Shown here: piece after piece, positions 16,585 through 27,820 of the stretch
How the letters are laid out: each line of letters opens with the position of its first letter
How positions within the stretch are numbered: the stretch's first letter is position 1
Source of the DNA: Patescibacteria group bacterium
GTDB lineage: Bacteria > Patescibacteriota > Patescibacteriia > Patescibacteriales > Patescibacteriaceae
Assembly: GCA_028704945.1 (NCBI GenBank)
Contig: JAQWEL010000002.1
Span: 124,001-188,000, forward strand
DNA length: 64,000 bases
Direction of reading: 5' to 3'
Made by a program: the position numbers and the translations under genes
Notes under the pieces: generated by a model
The model's input: the letters and a program-made list of their open reading frames with translations, nothing else
Database searches by the model: none
What the model was told of the DNA's origin: nothing

Positions 16585-19500
16585 ATGAAAAGATTTTTTT
16601 TACGTGTGCCTCGAGCAGCCGAAGTTTTTTCGGTATGCTTTTTGGCGCTTTTTTTATTACTGGCAGCTAAGCCAGTGTTAGCGGTGCCTGAATGCGGTCC
16701 TTTTAATGTTGATGATAATTCAGGTTCATGTCTAAGCGGTATAGCCTCAATGGCTTCATGGAATTCTAGTAATCGTCGCTGGTCTTGGACTTGCCAAGAG
16801 GGTAGGGACTCTGTTAATTGTTTTTCTTCGAATTGTGGCAACGGCGTACGTGATGATAGCGAAGAATGTGATGGGAATGATTTGCCGGGAGGGAGTAATC
16901 AATGCAGTGTTTATAATAGTAATTATGTCAGTGGAATTTTAACTTGTAGCGCTGACTGTCGACTTAATACCAGCGATTGCGCCACCGAAGTCAATCCCTG
17001 TGGCAATAATATTCTTGATGAGGCCAGAGGTGAACAATGCGATCTTGTTAATGGACGGCCTGTTTATGCAGATGGAATAACAAATTGCGAAACAGCTGGT
17101 CAAGGTTATGGAGAAATAAGTTGTGATAATTGTTCTGTAAACTACCGTCGTTGTGCTAAGTGTGGTAATACACGTGTTGAGACTTATGATATCCCTAACC
17201 CGTTGGGTGGATATTCGCCATTTGCAGAGCAATGCGATAATAGTAATTTAAATAATCAAACTTGTCAGCGGATAACCTTCCCTAATCTACCAGGTTATTC
17301 TTTTACTAATGGTAATTTAGCTTGTTATACCGACTATTTGCCGGGCGGACAGGTCAATCTTAGCGCTAAAAAATGCACTTTTGACACTAGTCGTTGCGAA
17401 GGGCCAGCAATTTGTGGCAATGGCAAGAAAGACGTTGATGAAGAATGCGATGGAGGTGATTTTGGCGGGCTAACTTGCTCTTCGCTTGGTTGTGATGTTA
17501 GCCGAACCGAAGCGTTAATTTGCGATAGCAATTGCCAGGTTGCCAGGGATGCTGATGGTTTCCCAACCGGTTGTAAACGGCCGTGTTTTGCCAGGGCAAC
17601 ATCAACATCGAGTTGTTTAGCAACTAATTGGAGTGACTGGGCTGACTTTCCGTTAACGGCAAACAGTTATTTTGCTAAACCTTGCGCTGCTTGTGGCTTG
17701 GCTAATGATAAGTGGTATGATGAAGACGAAAAGCCTAGTTCCGAATTATGCGGCGCTTTTGATGATGGCAATACTAATCCAATCGTTAGAGAGGTTCTTA
17801 GTTCTTCTGGACAACTTGACTATTGGGAATGGCGTTGCGGTGAAACGCAATGTTATGCTTATCCAAATCCTAAATGCAGAATTGATTTGACTAAACAAGG
17901 AGATCCGTGCGACCCGGAAGGACCAAACTCAATTTTTCTCACTAAAAGCGATTATTTTAATAAAGCTAATGAAAGAGGTGTTTTTGTTGAACAAAACGAA
18001 AGAAGATTTTGCGATATCGGTCTTCCAAGTTCCTACGCTTCTATAGAGTACCCTAATGCGCAAACTTATCCAGGATATTGTGGTTATGATTATAAAGCCC
18101 CGGATAATAGCGCTTGGAATCCTAACTACAACTCGGGCTGGACATGCAGCAAAACTAAAAAATATTCCAATACTAATGAAGATCGTTTAAAGACGGTTAA
18201 TTGTTCTGTTGGTTGGGGAGATAATGGCGTTTGTGGTAATAAAAATAATGGAGAATACTATGTTCCAGCACCAACAGTGGCACAATCAACTTGCACTAAC
18301 GATGCTTTCTTTGGCTTAAAAAGCGCTCCAGCCAATCCTGATTTATGTGGAACAGATTCAACGCCTATAATTGAAGGTTATAGTAGAGAGAGTGGTAAGA
18401 TTGTTTTTAAATGGCAATGTGAATGGAGAAAGAATTTACCTAATTTTGGTCCAGGCAATTCTTTGAGAAAAGGCACCAAAGTAGATTGCAAAGCTTCTTT
18501 GAATGGAATTTGTGAATCTGATAGTGTTCGTAATAAACCGGTTTGTGGTAATGATATTTTTAAAAAATTTCCTGATTCAACTGGAAGTTTAAAACCAGGA
18601 GCCGAATTATGTTTTATTGGAACCTCGACTATACCTGGCTATAATAGTCAGACAGCTACTTGGGCTTGGAATTGTAATATAGGTACAAGCAGTTTGCCTT
18701 GCAGTGTAACCGAAAGAGCTACCTGTGGCTTAAAGGATTCAAGTGCTTTAATGACAGAAAGTCAAATCAGAGCAGCTACGCCATGCTTAAAAGGTAGGCT
18801 GAAAGATAACGTTATAAATAATTTTGATGATGAGTGGACTTGGCAATGCGAAGATCCTGAAGATGAGGGGATAATGGTCGATTGTTCTTTAAGTAAATGT
18901 GGTACGGCTAATGGTAAAAATTTAACCGACAATCTTTGGAATAATATTATCACTAATAATATACCTGGCCAGTTATGTGGTATTAGTGGCAGGGCCGTTA
19001 ATATAAATGCAGAAACCAATAATCTTAAAAGAACTTGGCAATGTTCTTATCCTGGTTTAAGTGGGTCAAGGGATACGATTGTTGATTGTTATGCTAAACG
19101 AGTTTCTTGTGGAGAATATAATAACAGGACAGTGAGTCCTTATGATGTTGATCGATCAGCTCGATTAACAGCCACTAGTCTTTGTACTCGTGGCGATGTG
19201 GTTAATTTGCGAGAGACCGACAGAGATTTAAATGGTGACGGCGTAATTTCGCGCTACAATGATTATGTTAAGGGTGCTTGGAATTGGCAATGTCGTGGCT
19301 CTTATAATGGTCAGATAGATTTAGTGTCTTGTCAGGCTGAAAAAGCGATTTGCGGTGATGCCAACAATAAATCATTAACTAAAACTCAGTTTGATTATTT
19401 GAAAACAAGTGAGCCATTTCATCTCTGTGGTGGCAGTTTGACTGCTGGTAATTTTGTTGAAGATAGCCTTGGAAATTATGTTAATTGGGATTGTTTTGAT

Positions 19501-20118
19501 AGTCTTGGGACTAAATTAGTTAATCGTTGTTATGCTACTTTTGCTGATTGCGGCCTAAGCGTGGATTGGGATCAAACATTGACTACTAATACAGTTTTAA
19601 ATTTTAAAAATAGTTCGACGCAAAGAAATATGGTTTGCAGCCCAGGTACTAAAAGTATTAGCGGATTAGATATTATTTTAGGCAATAAGACGCTTAACTG
19701 GACTTGTGACGGTGATGATGTGGCGAGTAATGATTTAGCTACAAAAAATAATAAGAAAAAATGTTCTGTTAATCATTTACGTTGCGATCCTTTTTATTCG
19801 ACTGGTTCAGCTACTGAAGTAGAAATGAGTAGAAATTGTTCTGAAGGTGGTACCATAAAACTCTGTAGTTTCGGTTGTGAAAATGAAGATGAATTTGTCT
19901 CTGATATTACTGGCAATCGCAGTCCCGGTTATTATACTTACCAAGAAGGGTATGGCAATGTATTTATGCGTTTTAACGTCAGGTCGGTCAATTTTAACTT
20001 CCCACCGAATGCTATTAATCCATTTTTTGATACTTTAAATAACCGTTGGAAATGGTATTGTAAAGACAGTTACAATGGTTTGTCCGAACCTTGTTATTTA
20101 CCCAAAAGAAACAATTAA
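16585..20118 (+). CDS. Giant exported cysteine-rich repeat protein, 1177 aa
   Basis: The start is the ATG at 16585, followed by a basic N-terminus and signal segment (about 14-34: FSVCFLALFLLLAAKPVLA). The first third carries Myxococcus-type Cys-rich repeats (CGNGVRDDSEECDG, CGNNILDEARGEQCD, CGNGKKDVDEECDG). The rest is a series of modules of about 60-90 residues with the pattern CG-x-LC-x-G ... W-x-W-x-C ... DC-x-A, spaced regularly. No membrane anchor or sorting signal is seen at the C-terminus. It lies 8 bp before the even larger 20127 gene with the same modules, so they form an operon. It is probably a disulfide-rich surface or adhesive fibre; function is inferred. Confidence 0.85.
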   Translation: MKRFFLRVPRAAEVFSVCFLALFLLLAAKPVLAVPECGPFNVDDNSGSCLSGIASMASWNSSNRRWSWTCQEGRDSVNCFSSNCGNGVRDDSEECDGNDLPGGSNQCSVYNSNYVSGILTCSADCRLNTSDCATEVNPCGNNILDEARGEQCDLVNGRPVYADGITNCETAGQGYGEISCDNCSVNYRRCAKCGNTRVETYDIPNPLGGYSPFAEQCDNSNLNNQTCQRITFPNLPGYSFTNGNLACYTDYLPGGQVNLSAKKCTFDTSRCEGPAICGNGKKDVDEECDGGDFGGLTCSSLGCDVSRTEALICDSNCQVARDADGFPTGCKRPCFARATSTSSCLATNWSDWADFPLTANSYFAKPCAACGLANDKWYDEDEKPSSELCGAFDDGNTNPIVREVLSSSGQLDYWEWRCGETQCYAYPNPKCRIDLTKQGDPCDPEGPNSIFLTKSDYFNKANERGVFVEQNERRFCDIGLPSSYASIEYPNAQTYPGYCGYDYKAPDNSAWNPNYNSGWTCSKTKKYSNTNEDRLKTVNCSVGWGDNGVCGNKNNGEYYVPAPTVAQSTCTNDAFFGLKSAPANPDLCGTDSTPIIEGYSRESGKIVFKWQCEWRKNLPNFGPGNSLRKGTKVDCKASLNGICESDSVRNKPVCGNDIFKKFPDSTGSLKPGAELCFIGTSTIPGYNSQTATWAWNCNIGTSSLPCSVTERATCGLKDSSALMTESQIRAATPCLKGRLKDNVINNFDDEWTWQCEDPEDEGIMVDCSLSKCGTANGKNLTDNLWNNIITNNIPGQLCGISGRAVNINAETNNLKRTWQCSYPGLSGSRDTIVDCYAKRVSCGEYNNRTVSPYDVDRSARLTATSLCTRGDVVNLRETDRDLNGDGVISRYNDYVKGAWNWQCRGSYNGQIDLVSCQAEKAICGDANNKSLTKTQFDYLKTSEPFHLCGGSLTAGNFVEDSLGNYVNWDCFDSLGTKLVNRCYATFADCGLSVDWDQTLTTNTVLNFKNSSTQRNMVCSPGTKSISGLDIILGNKTLNWTCDGDDVASNDLATKNNKKKCSVNHLRCDPFYSTGSATEVEMSRNCSEGGTIKLCSFGCENEDEFVSDITGNRSPGYYTYQEGYGNVFMRFNVRSVNFNFPPNAINPFFDTLNNRWKWYCKDSYNGLSEPCYLPKRNN

Positions 20119-20126
20119 AAAAATAT

Positions 20127-23100
20127 ATGAATAGAAAAATAAATTTTTATTTCGCCGCCGCTTTTATTTGCCTTACTTTTGGGTTATTTATTTTTTGGCC
20201 CAATAATATTGTTTCGGCCGTGGACTGCAATAAACCAACCTTAATTCAACCAATAGTTGATACTAATTGGGGTTTTATTGATTTGCGTTGGAATGCCGGG
20301 TCAGGCGCTAAACGATACAAGCTTGAGGTTTATGAAAAAAATCCTGATGGCACTAAGGGCAGAAAAGTAAAAGAAGTCTATGTTGATGGGACAAGATACA
20401 GGATTACTGATAAAGATTTGTTAAATTGCGGTAATTTTATTTGGCAAGTTCAAGCCGAATGCTGTAGTGATCGCTGCGATGCTTGTGAGGGGGTAGTAGA
20501 TATGACTAACATGACATCATATTGTCAAGGCTTAAAAGTCCTTTATGATCGAATTTCAACTAATGTCGCTAATGGTAAAGCTGATCCCAGTGCCGCTTGT
20601 TTTTGTCGCGACGAAGAATATCCAACCTTAATACTTGCCCAGTGGGGAGGTGACGGATACTCTGTTTTTAAATTTAAATATTCTGATGGAACTGAGAGTA
20701 CTGATTATGATGCTAATAAAGTTGTTGTGGGTTGCTCTTGGGATTGCAAGGGAACATCTGGCTCGGCTAGTTTTGATAAAAAATGCGGGATTGATTATAA
20801 AGCTACGTGCGCTGAACAACCTAATGGCGCTCACACTGCTTTAATCGCTTCTACCACTACATTAAGCAGTAGATTATGCAAATTAAATGACGGAAAACAG
20901 GTTATTTATGGAGGTGAAGCTGATAAGCACGCTGTGCCTCAACCACCAATATCTTTGTTAACTGGCGAAAATGTTTGGCGTTGGAATTGTGATGCAGTTG
21001 GTATGGCCACAACGACTTATGATGATAATCATTGTATTGCTTGTCGGCGTGCTGAATGCGGATCAGCTTATAGCAAGCTGTATTCAAAGGGCAAGACACC
21101 AACACCCAACGAATTGTGCAATGCCAAAGCTGATAATTGGAAAACAGCTCAGGAAACTTGGTTGACGCCCAATGATAATGGTGTTTTAACGCCTAATGCG
21201 GATGGTTATTATGAATGGAATTGCGTTGGCACTCAAGAGTGTAATGATGCTAATGGTGAAAAAAATCAAAATTATATTCCTGATAAATATGATAAAGACG
21301 GCAAAGTGCTAAGTTGGAAACAGGTTGAGAAATGTTATGCCACAGCAGCTATTTGCGGTCTTGCTAATGAACAAACAGTTACAGCCGAGACCATCAAAAA
21401 TGCTCAAGGACCTAATTCTACTAGCACTTTGAAAAATTTCTTTTGTCCGGCTTCGGGTCATTTAGTTTTGGGATCGCTCAAACATCAATTGTTGAGAGTT
21501 AACAACAGTTTGCAAGGAGAATATTATAGTGGTGGCTGGACATGGGAATGTCTTTTTCCTAAAAGTAAAGGCGCTATAGATTGTCGAGCTTATCAAGCCC
21601 ACTGCCGTACAACTGACAAAATTAGTCCGAACACTTATTTAAAAAATAATTTAACAGAGAAAAATTACAATAAACAAATTATTGAATTAGGTAGACTGGA
21701 AGCATCTGAAAAGCAATTTTATTGCGGTAACGGCTATAGCTTATTTATTGATATAGCAAAAGATAATTTAATTACAGAACCAGATTCTGTAAAATTATCA
21801 AATGGTTTTTGGAAATGGATTTGTAAAGATAAATTTGGCGGAAAAGAAAATTGTTCCATCAATCAAACTAATTGCGCTAAGCCGCCGCATCAAGGAACTT
21901 ATTGGGATTATGACGCTATGGCTAAAGCGGCTGTAAAAAATGGTTTTTGTCTGAACGGAGAAGTAAAAGGCTTGAAAACAGTTGTTGATTCTGTTACTGG
22001 CGAAACAAAATGGGTTTGGCAATGCGGTGATTTTTTTGGTGATATTGATGGCACGGTTGATTGCGAAGCTTATTCTGTAAAATGTTCTCAAAATATTAAC
22101 AAACAAGTTTATTCAAGTTGGGAATCTTTTTGCCAAGGGATAGCTAAAGATCCTAATGTAACTAACTGTAACGGCATTTGTACCGGAATTGGCGATGTCA
22201 GAGATTGTATTAAGGTTTGCGCTGATGGACACATGGCCACCGTAACTAAAAAAGGCAACCAATGGCTTTGGAATTGCGGACCGAATAAATGTGAAGCCGA
22301 TTATCTAACTTGCGCCACCAATGCTAATAAATATTATTTTATTGGTTGGGATGATTTTTATGGTGCTGTAGTTAGAAATTTTGGTCAAAATAAAGAAGGT
22401 ATTGAGTTATGCGATATCAAGCCAGAAGATATAGAAGCTATTAATAACGGTAAAGAGATAAAAACTAATTTTAAATGTAAGGGGTTGTGTAATCAGCCGA
22501 ATAATGAAGTTGAAGTAACTTTTGATGGAGAAAAAGGAATCTATCACTGGTCATGCGGTAAAGAGAATGATTGTTTTTCTTATTTAGCCGCTTGTGGTTC
22601 ATTAAACGAAAATATTGTTAGTTATCAGGATATGAATAATATTACCAATGATGCTGTTGTGAGCAAACTATGTAAAAATTCAAGTAATAATGTCAATGTT
22701 TCTTGGTATAATGAATATCACAATTTAAACAATCTTTATCAGAAAGGCTATACACCATTTGGTAAAAATGAATTTAAGTCTTTGTTAGTCGGCGGGAATT
22801 GGCAAGACTTGCTTAACGTTAGTATACCAAGAGCTAATGCTACTTATAACTCTGTTATGTCTGATGTGTGTTTAGCTGACAATTCTGGTAATTTGAAATT
22901 TTGTGATTATGATAGCCCTTGGTATAAAGAGGGTTCTTGGATGTGGCAGTGTAATTATACTAATCCTGATGGGACAGAAGTTGTTTTTCCTGACAAGAAT
23001 ATTAATTTGAGATATTACGGAGTTGCTACTGGGAAAGATGATGAATTTTCAGTTATTAGATATTGCCAAACCGCAGAGAAAGGTGTCTGCCATAATTTTG

Positions 23101-26100
23101 GTACCAGCAGTGTCACTATTAAACTTTTAGAAACTCAGTCCGCTGATCTTAATCCGAAATTAAGAGGAGGACTTGATAGGGCTTTAAACATCGGAGGAAG
23201 ATTGTGTGATTATGGTATAGTCAATAAAAGTGATTATAATATTGGCAATAAGCAGTTTGTAAAAGGTTTTTATTGCGATAAAGTTACTAAAAAATGTGAA
23301 TATTCTTGCGATAATGGTTTAAAAAGAGGTAGTGGGGAAATGTGTAGTATTAGCTATAAGGGTTGTAAAATTCCGCCCACTGGAGGTAGTTTTACTAACG
23401 ATGAATTCGCGCCATATTTAAATTTAGTTAACCCGGTTTGCGATAGCGGAGTCACAGCTTCCACCCCTGTTTTAAAAACTGATGGCTCTGGTTGGACTTG
23501 GGAGTGCGGTGGCGATAAATGTGAAGCTTTTAAGAGTAGCTGTGCTGAGCCACCACACGGAGGTCATTATCTTGATGCTGAATTTGCTCAATTTGCGCCA
23601 ACAACTTTGTGCGTTGGTGGAATTACAGCCACGGCCATAACGGCTAAAACTGATGGATCGGGTTGGACCTGGAAATGCGGCAGTGATAATTGCCAAGCTT
23701 TCAAGAGTTGCGAACAAACTAGCGGTGTTGTTATTCATGGACCAGATGCCAAAAAATGTATTGGCAGCCCAATGAGCTTTTCAGCGGAAGTTTCCGGTTC
23801 TTGTTCTCCTAACAATATTCGTTATCAGTGGTTTTCAAATAATCCGGATAATAATACTGTTATAAAGGATTGGTCCAACGATGCTTCTATCACACTTAAT
23901 ACTGATCAGCTAAAACAGGTTGGCTCCACCTTGATTGGAGTTAAAGTAAAATGTCAAAATAATTGTGCTACTAGCACTATGCAAACATCCGGTAATTATG
24001 ATTTTAGATATGATCCTACTAAGATTTTAACAATTACCAGCACTGCCAATTTGACTAATATTTGTCCAGCCAAAGTTAATTCAATAAATTTGACAGAAAC
24101 TCATAGTGGAATACCAAGCCCATGCTCTGGCAGAAATACTACCATTTCTTGGAGCTATTCTGATGATAATAATACTTGGACTAGTTTAGATGGTTCGCTA
24201 ATTTCTTCACCTTTTATTAATAATCGTTGGTATCGGGCAGAATATAATTGTGCTGATGAAGACTGCCACAATGCGCCAGTCTATGGTGCTAAGAAATTAA
24301 CCTTAGCTGAAATAGTGAGTCCAGTTGTTAATATTGATGCCCCAGGATCTGTTTGCGCTGGCACGCTATTCAATGTAACTTCTACCGGTAATTGCTTGGA
24401 TCCGAGATATAACTTATCGTTTAATTCAAATGCCACCATAGTTCCGGGTGTAACTGGAAAATGGCGAGTTTCTTTGCCTAATGGCGTTTCATCATCCATC
24501 GCAACCGTTACCATGGCTTGTAACAACAGTCTTGGTTGTTATGCTAACGGAGGCATAGTGACATCTACTAAAATTATAAATGTTCAGGGCAGTCAGACGA
24601 TTTCCAGCGTTTCTATTGCCACTACCACTATTTGCTCATCTTCAGTGAGCGAATGGGAAGCTATGCCTGTGGGCACTTGTAACCCCAGTGATATAACTTA
24701 TGATTGGAGAAAAATGATAGGTGCGTCGCCCAATGCCAACCTTGATGTCGCCTTAGGCACTAATAAGAAAATAAGCATTACCAACTCGTTTAATAATGGT
24801 GATAAGATTTATGTTAAAGCAAAATGTAATTCAATTTGCGTAACAGGAACGAACACTAAACAATCATCGTTGGCTACGATTTCATTCGTTCCTAATAGAC
24901 AAATGGGTGTTAATCTGACCGTCAGCCCATCGTCTATTTGTTCTGGCTCAACCCAGAATATCAATCTTGTGGCTAATCAAACAGGTAGCTTTAATTGTCC
25001 AGCTAATCAACAAGTTTGGTCTTGGCGTTATAGTGTTGATAACGGAGCTACTTGGTCAGAATCAATAAATAATTTTGGATCAACTTATACTGACAATTTT
25101 GTTTCAGCTGCTAAATGGTACAGAGTTAAATTAAGTTGTTCTAATGAAGCTTGCGCACCTGATGTCGAGGATCTTAAGTCAGTTGCTATAAGCAATCCTC
25201 AACCTTCAAATTTGTCAATGATAGTTACACCTAATCCTGTTTGCGCTAATCAAGCAGTAACCATTAGAACGATTTCCAATTGCTCAATGAATATGCAGAA
25301 TGATGTCATAATTACTGTTAATGGGGTATCAACAGCTTTAAATTATGGCCAAGCTCAGCCAGGCTTTGTAGCTAATGGCACAACCACTTTTGCTAACCCA
25401 GGTACTTATACTATTGGCGCTAGTTTACTGTGTCCAGGCTGTTATACTGCTAAAAGTACTTCTACAATATTAACTGTTTTAAACAGCACTAATTTATCAA
25501 GCGTTGACATAACGGGTAATAGTCAGCTTTGCGCAGGAAATTCAACTAATTTGACAGCTAATGTTGCCGGTAGCTGTTCTGATAGGACTTACAGTTGGTA
25601 TAAGGATAATGTTTTGTTGGCAAATAGTAATAACGTTGTTTGGACCGCAAATAGCGCCGGGATTTATAAAGTCAAAGTTCATTGTAATGATAGTTGTTTT
25701 ACTGGTAGTAATGACTTGGAAGCAAGCTTAACGGTTTCTTCAGTCGCCACCAGCACAGCTTCTGTAATAATTCCTACAAACACTGCTAATATTTGTTCTA
25801 ATGTTTTAGACTTGACTTTGAGTAGTAATATTACTGGGACTTGTGAAAATCCAACCTATAGCTGGAAATATGCTAATGCCCAAGCTGGTCCATGGACTAA
25901 TTTTTTGGGCGGGACAAACAACTCACAACTAATTAGTCCATTAAGCTCTTATGCTAATAAATGGATTAAATTGTCTGTTTCTTGCGGAGGAGCTTGCCCG
26001 TTTGTAATTAATTCCCCAGTTAAACAAATAACCTTGCAACCGCTTGCCAATCCTATCGTTTCTATTAATACTAACAAGAATCAATTCTGTACTAATGCGT

Positions 26101-27710
26101 TACCAACTTTGTCTGTTACCAGTTTAATCAATTGTATAAATCCAAGTTATGCTTGGAAACTTGATGGGACAGTGGTTGCCAGCTCAGCTACTTACATACC
26201 AAGCTCTTTGGCGGTTGGTGGTCATAATGTAACTTTGTCAGTCACTTGTCAGGCTTCAGGTTGCGCTACACTTAATACTACTACCTCAGCCCCTATAGCT
26301 TTGACCGCAGCCGATTGCGCTTGTGGTAGTGCTAATAATGGTAATTATGTTAGCTCCAGCTCTATTAGCAATGAATTAGCTTGTGCAGCTGGAGGAATTC
26401 CATCAAATGTTACGATTGTTGATGGCAAATGGCATTGGACTTGTAATTTTTATGGAACAAATATTGATTGTTCGGCTAATAGGACTGCTTGCGGTATATT
26501 AAACAATAATTATTATACTGAAACTAAGTGGAACACTAAAGCAATTAGTAATTTATGTGTTCATGGTAATCCGTTTAAAAGTAATGGCTTCTCGTCTATC
26601 GGAGTAATAGGCGATGTTGATAAGTTGGGGACAACACAACCAGGTTATTATGAATTGATGGATAAATGGAATTGGAAGTGCAAGGGTGACGACACTGGTA
26701 ATGTCTTGGCTGACTGTAATGCTAAATTGGTTCAATGCGGTATTGCTTCGGCTGAACAAACGGTGAATAATAACCGGACTATAAAACCAGTTACGCCTGG
26801 CGGAGCTTATTATGGATCATTTGATAACACCACTTTTAATTCTTTTGTCGCTGGCGCTAATGGCGGTGAGGCTGGTCCAGGTAGAGCTTGCACTTATTCT
26901 CTTGCTCCAACTGGATCCAATATAGCTACCGTGGTCGGCACAGGTCTTAGCGGTTCATATAAGCGGAGGGGAGAATATTATTGGCAATGTTATGGCACTG
27001 AAGCAAACGATAGTACCGAGTGTCAAGCCAGAAGAGATTGCGGTTGGGCAGGGACTTATGCCACGATTGATTTCGCAACTGGTCAAAGTGATACCACTAT
27101 GTGTTGGACAGCTGAAGACGTTTCTAATGGCTTGAATCAGACCGAATTATATTTTAATGATATAGTTAATTTGAGCGCTACTTCTTGGTTGCCGATTAAG
27201 TATAGACACGGTTCTAGTGTTGGTGTTAATTACGGATTGAATACTCAGGGTATTTGTCCAACCGGTTATATGTTGCCAAACAATACTAATTGGTCTACTT
27301 TAGAAAATAGCCTGAAAGTGCCAGCTACCACAGCTAATCTTTGTTCAAGTACTAGGATAAATGTTGACGGCGGGGCTAATGGCGCTGGCTGTGCGGGGTC
27401 AGGAGCAGCTAATAATACTGGTTATGCTACTGATGGATTAAGAAATCCGTATGGCTTTAATGCTAATTTTACTGACAAATATTGGGTTTATGGCACATCA
27501 TATCCGGCTGGACCATTGTGCGCGACAGCCGCAGGTGATATAGTTTGTGGAGGAGCATCTGTTCCTGCTGGAGAGACTTATTGTGACCGTAGCCCATATT
27601 TAAGGCAATTTGGAGATGATAATAATGCTTACATTAAAGCTGACTATGATTATTGCGCTAATGAAGCAACCCATAAATTAAGATGTGTTAAGATTCCGAC
27701 CAGTAAGTAG
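20127..27710 (+). CDS. Giant exported modular surface protein, 2527 aa
   Basis: The ATG at 20127 gives a signal peptide (FAAAFICLTFGLFIFWPNNIVSA). In order: a fibronectin-like segment (about 25-110); a long run of Cys modules of the W-x-W-x-C ... DC type shared with the 16585 protein (to about residue 1200); a series of Ig/PKD-like repeats with paired cysteines (about 1200-2080; recurring ICS..., YSWYKDN, and RAEYNCADEDC or RVKLSCSNEAC); more Cys modules; and a C-terminal FISUMP-like domain (NGLNQTELYFNDI, GICPTGYMLPNNTNWSTL, ending LRCVK). It is likely a large cell-surface adhesin or stalk. At 7.6 kb it is about 12 percent of the window. Confidence 0.88.
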   Translation: MNRKINFYFAAAFICLTFGLFIFWPNNIVSAVDCNKPTLIQPIVDTNWGFIDLRWNAGSGAKRYKLEVYEKNPDGTKGRKVKEVYVDGTRYRITDKDLLNCGNFIWQVQAECCSDRCDACEGVVDMTNMTSYCQGLKVLYDRISTNVANGKADPSAACFCRDEEYPTLILAQWGGDGYSVFKFKYSDGTESTDYDANKVVVGCSWDCKGTSGSASFDKKCGIDYKATCAEQPNGAHTALIASTTTLSSRLCKLNDGKQVIYGGEADKHAVPQPPISLLTGENVWRWNCDAVGMATTTYDDNHCIACRRAECGSAYSKLYSKGKTPTPNELCNAKADNWKTAQETWLTPNDNGVLTPNADGYYEWNCVGTQECNDANGEKNQNYIPDKYDKDGKVLSWKQVEKCYATAAICGLANEQTVTAETIKNAQGPNSTSTLKNFFCPASGHLVLGSLKHQLLRVNNSLQGEYYSGGWTWECLFPKSKGAIDCRAYQAHCRTTDKISPNTYLKNNLTEKNYNKQIIELGRLEASEKQFYCGNGYSLFIDIAKDNLITEPDSVKLSNGFWKWICKDKFGGKENCSINQTNCAKPPHQGTYWDYDAMAKAAVKNGFCLNGEVKGLKTVVDSVTGETKWVWQCGDFFGDIDGTVDCEAYSVKCSQNINKQVYSSWESFCQGIAKDPNVTNCNGICTGIGDVRDCIKVCADGHMATVTKKGNQWLWNCGPNKCEADYLTCATNANKYYFIGWDDFYGAVVRNFGQNKEGIELCDIKPEDIEAINNGKEIKTNFKCKGLCNQPNNEVEVTFDGEKGIYHWSCGKENDCFSYLAACGSLNENIVSYQDMNNITNDAVVSKLCKNSSNNVNVSWYNEYHNLNNLYQKGYTPFGKNEFKSLLVGGNWQDLLNVSIPRANATYNSVMSDVCLADNSGNLKFCDYDSPWYKEGSWMWQCNYTNPDGTEVVFPDKNINLRYYGVATGKDDEFSVIRYCQTAEKGVCHNFGTSSVTIKLLETQSADLNPKLRGGLDRALNIGGRLCDYGIVNKSDYNIGNKQFVKGFYCDKVTKKCEYSCDNGLKRGSGEMCSISYKGCKIPPTGGSFTNDEFAPYLNLVNPVCDSGVTASTPVLKTDGSGWTWECGGDKCEAFKSSCAEPPHGGHYLDAEFAQFAPTTLCVGGITATAITAKTDGSGWTWKCGSDNCQAFKSCEQTSGVVIHGPDAKKCIGSPMSFSAEVSGSCSPNNIRYQWFSNNPDNNTVIKDWSNDASITLNTDQLKQVGSTLIGVKVKCQNNCATSTMQTSGNYDFRYDPTKILTITSTANLTNICPAKVNSINLTETHSGIPSPCSGRNTTISWSYSDDNNTWTSLDGSLISSPFINNRWYRAEYNCADEDCHNAPVYGAKKLTLAEIVSPVVNIDAPGSVCAGTLFNVTSTGNCLDPRYNLSFNSNATIVPGVTGKWRVSLPNGVSSSIATVTMACNNSLGCYANGGIVTSTKIINVQGSQTISSVSIATTTICSSSVSEWEAMPVGTCNPSDITYDWRKMIGASPNANLDVALGTNKKISITNSFNNGDKIYVKAKCNSICVTGTNTKQSSLATISFVPNRQMGVNLTVSPSSICSGSTQNINLVANQTGSFNCPANQQVWSWRYSVDNGATWSESINNFGSTYTDNFVSAAKWYRVKLSCSNEACAPDVEDLKSVAISNPQPSNLSMIVTPNPVCANQAVTIRTISNCSMNMQNDVIITVNGVSTALNYGQAQPGFVANGTTTFANPGTYTIGASLLCPGCYTAKSTSTILTVLNSTNLSSVDITGNSQLCAGNSTNLTANVAGSCSDRTYSWYKDNVLLANSNNVVWTANSAGIYKVKVHCNDSCFTGSNDLEASLTVSSVATSTASVIIPTNTANICSNVLDLTLSSNITGTCENPTYSWKYANAQAGPWTNFLGGTNNSQLISPLSSYANKWIKLSVSCGGACPFVINSPVKQITLQPLANPIVSINTNKNQFCTNALPTLSVTSLINCINPSYAWKLDGTVVASSATYIPSSLAVGGHNVTLSVTCQASGCATLNTTTSAPIALTAADCACGSANNGNYVSSSSISNELACAAGGIPSNVTIVDGKWHWTCNFYGTNIDCSANRTACGILNNNYYTETKWNTKAISNLCVHGNPFKSNGFSSIGVIGDVDKLGTTQPGYYELMDKWNWKCKGDDTGNVLADCNAKLVQCGIASAEQTVNNNRTIKPVTPGGAYYGSFDNTTFNSFVAGANGGEAGPGRACTYSLAPTGSNIATVVGTGLSGSYKRRGEYYWQCYGTEANDSTECQARRDCGWAGTYATIDFATGQSDTTMCWTAEDVSNGLNQTELYFNDIVNLSATSWLPIKYRHGSSVGVNYGLNTQGICPTGYMLPNNTNWSTLENSLKVPATTANLCSSTRINVDGGANGAGCAGSGAANNTGYATDGLRNPYGFNANFTDKYWVYGTSYPAGPLCATAAGDIVCGGASVPAGETYCDRSPYLRQFGDDNNAYIKADYDYCANEATHKLRCVKIPTSK

Positions 27711-27726
27711 TCGCTATAAATAATTT

Positions 27727-27762
27727 AATCAAAAGCAGACTAAAACAGTCTGTTTTTGATTA
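27727..27762 (+). terminator. Terminator after the giant-protein operon
   Basis: AATCAAAAGCAGACT and AGTCTGTTTTTGATT form a 15-bp stem with an AAAAC loop. Confidence 0.85.
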
Positions 27763-27769
27763 GCAACTA

Positions 27770-27798
27770 TTGCCAAAAAAAACATTTTGTATTATGAT
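27770..27798 (+). promoter_or_regulatory. Promoter of pyruvate kinase
   Basis: TTGCCA (27770-27775), 17 nt, TATGAT (27793-27798), 23 nt before the ATG at 27821. Confidence 0.65.
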
Positions 27799-27820
27799 TT
27801 GCAAATAACAATAAAATAAT

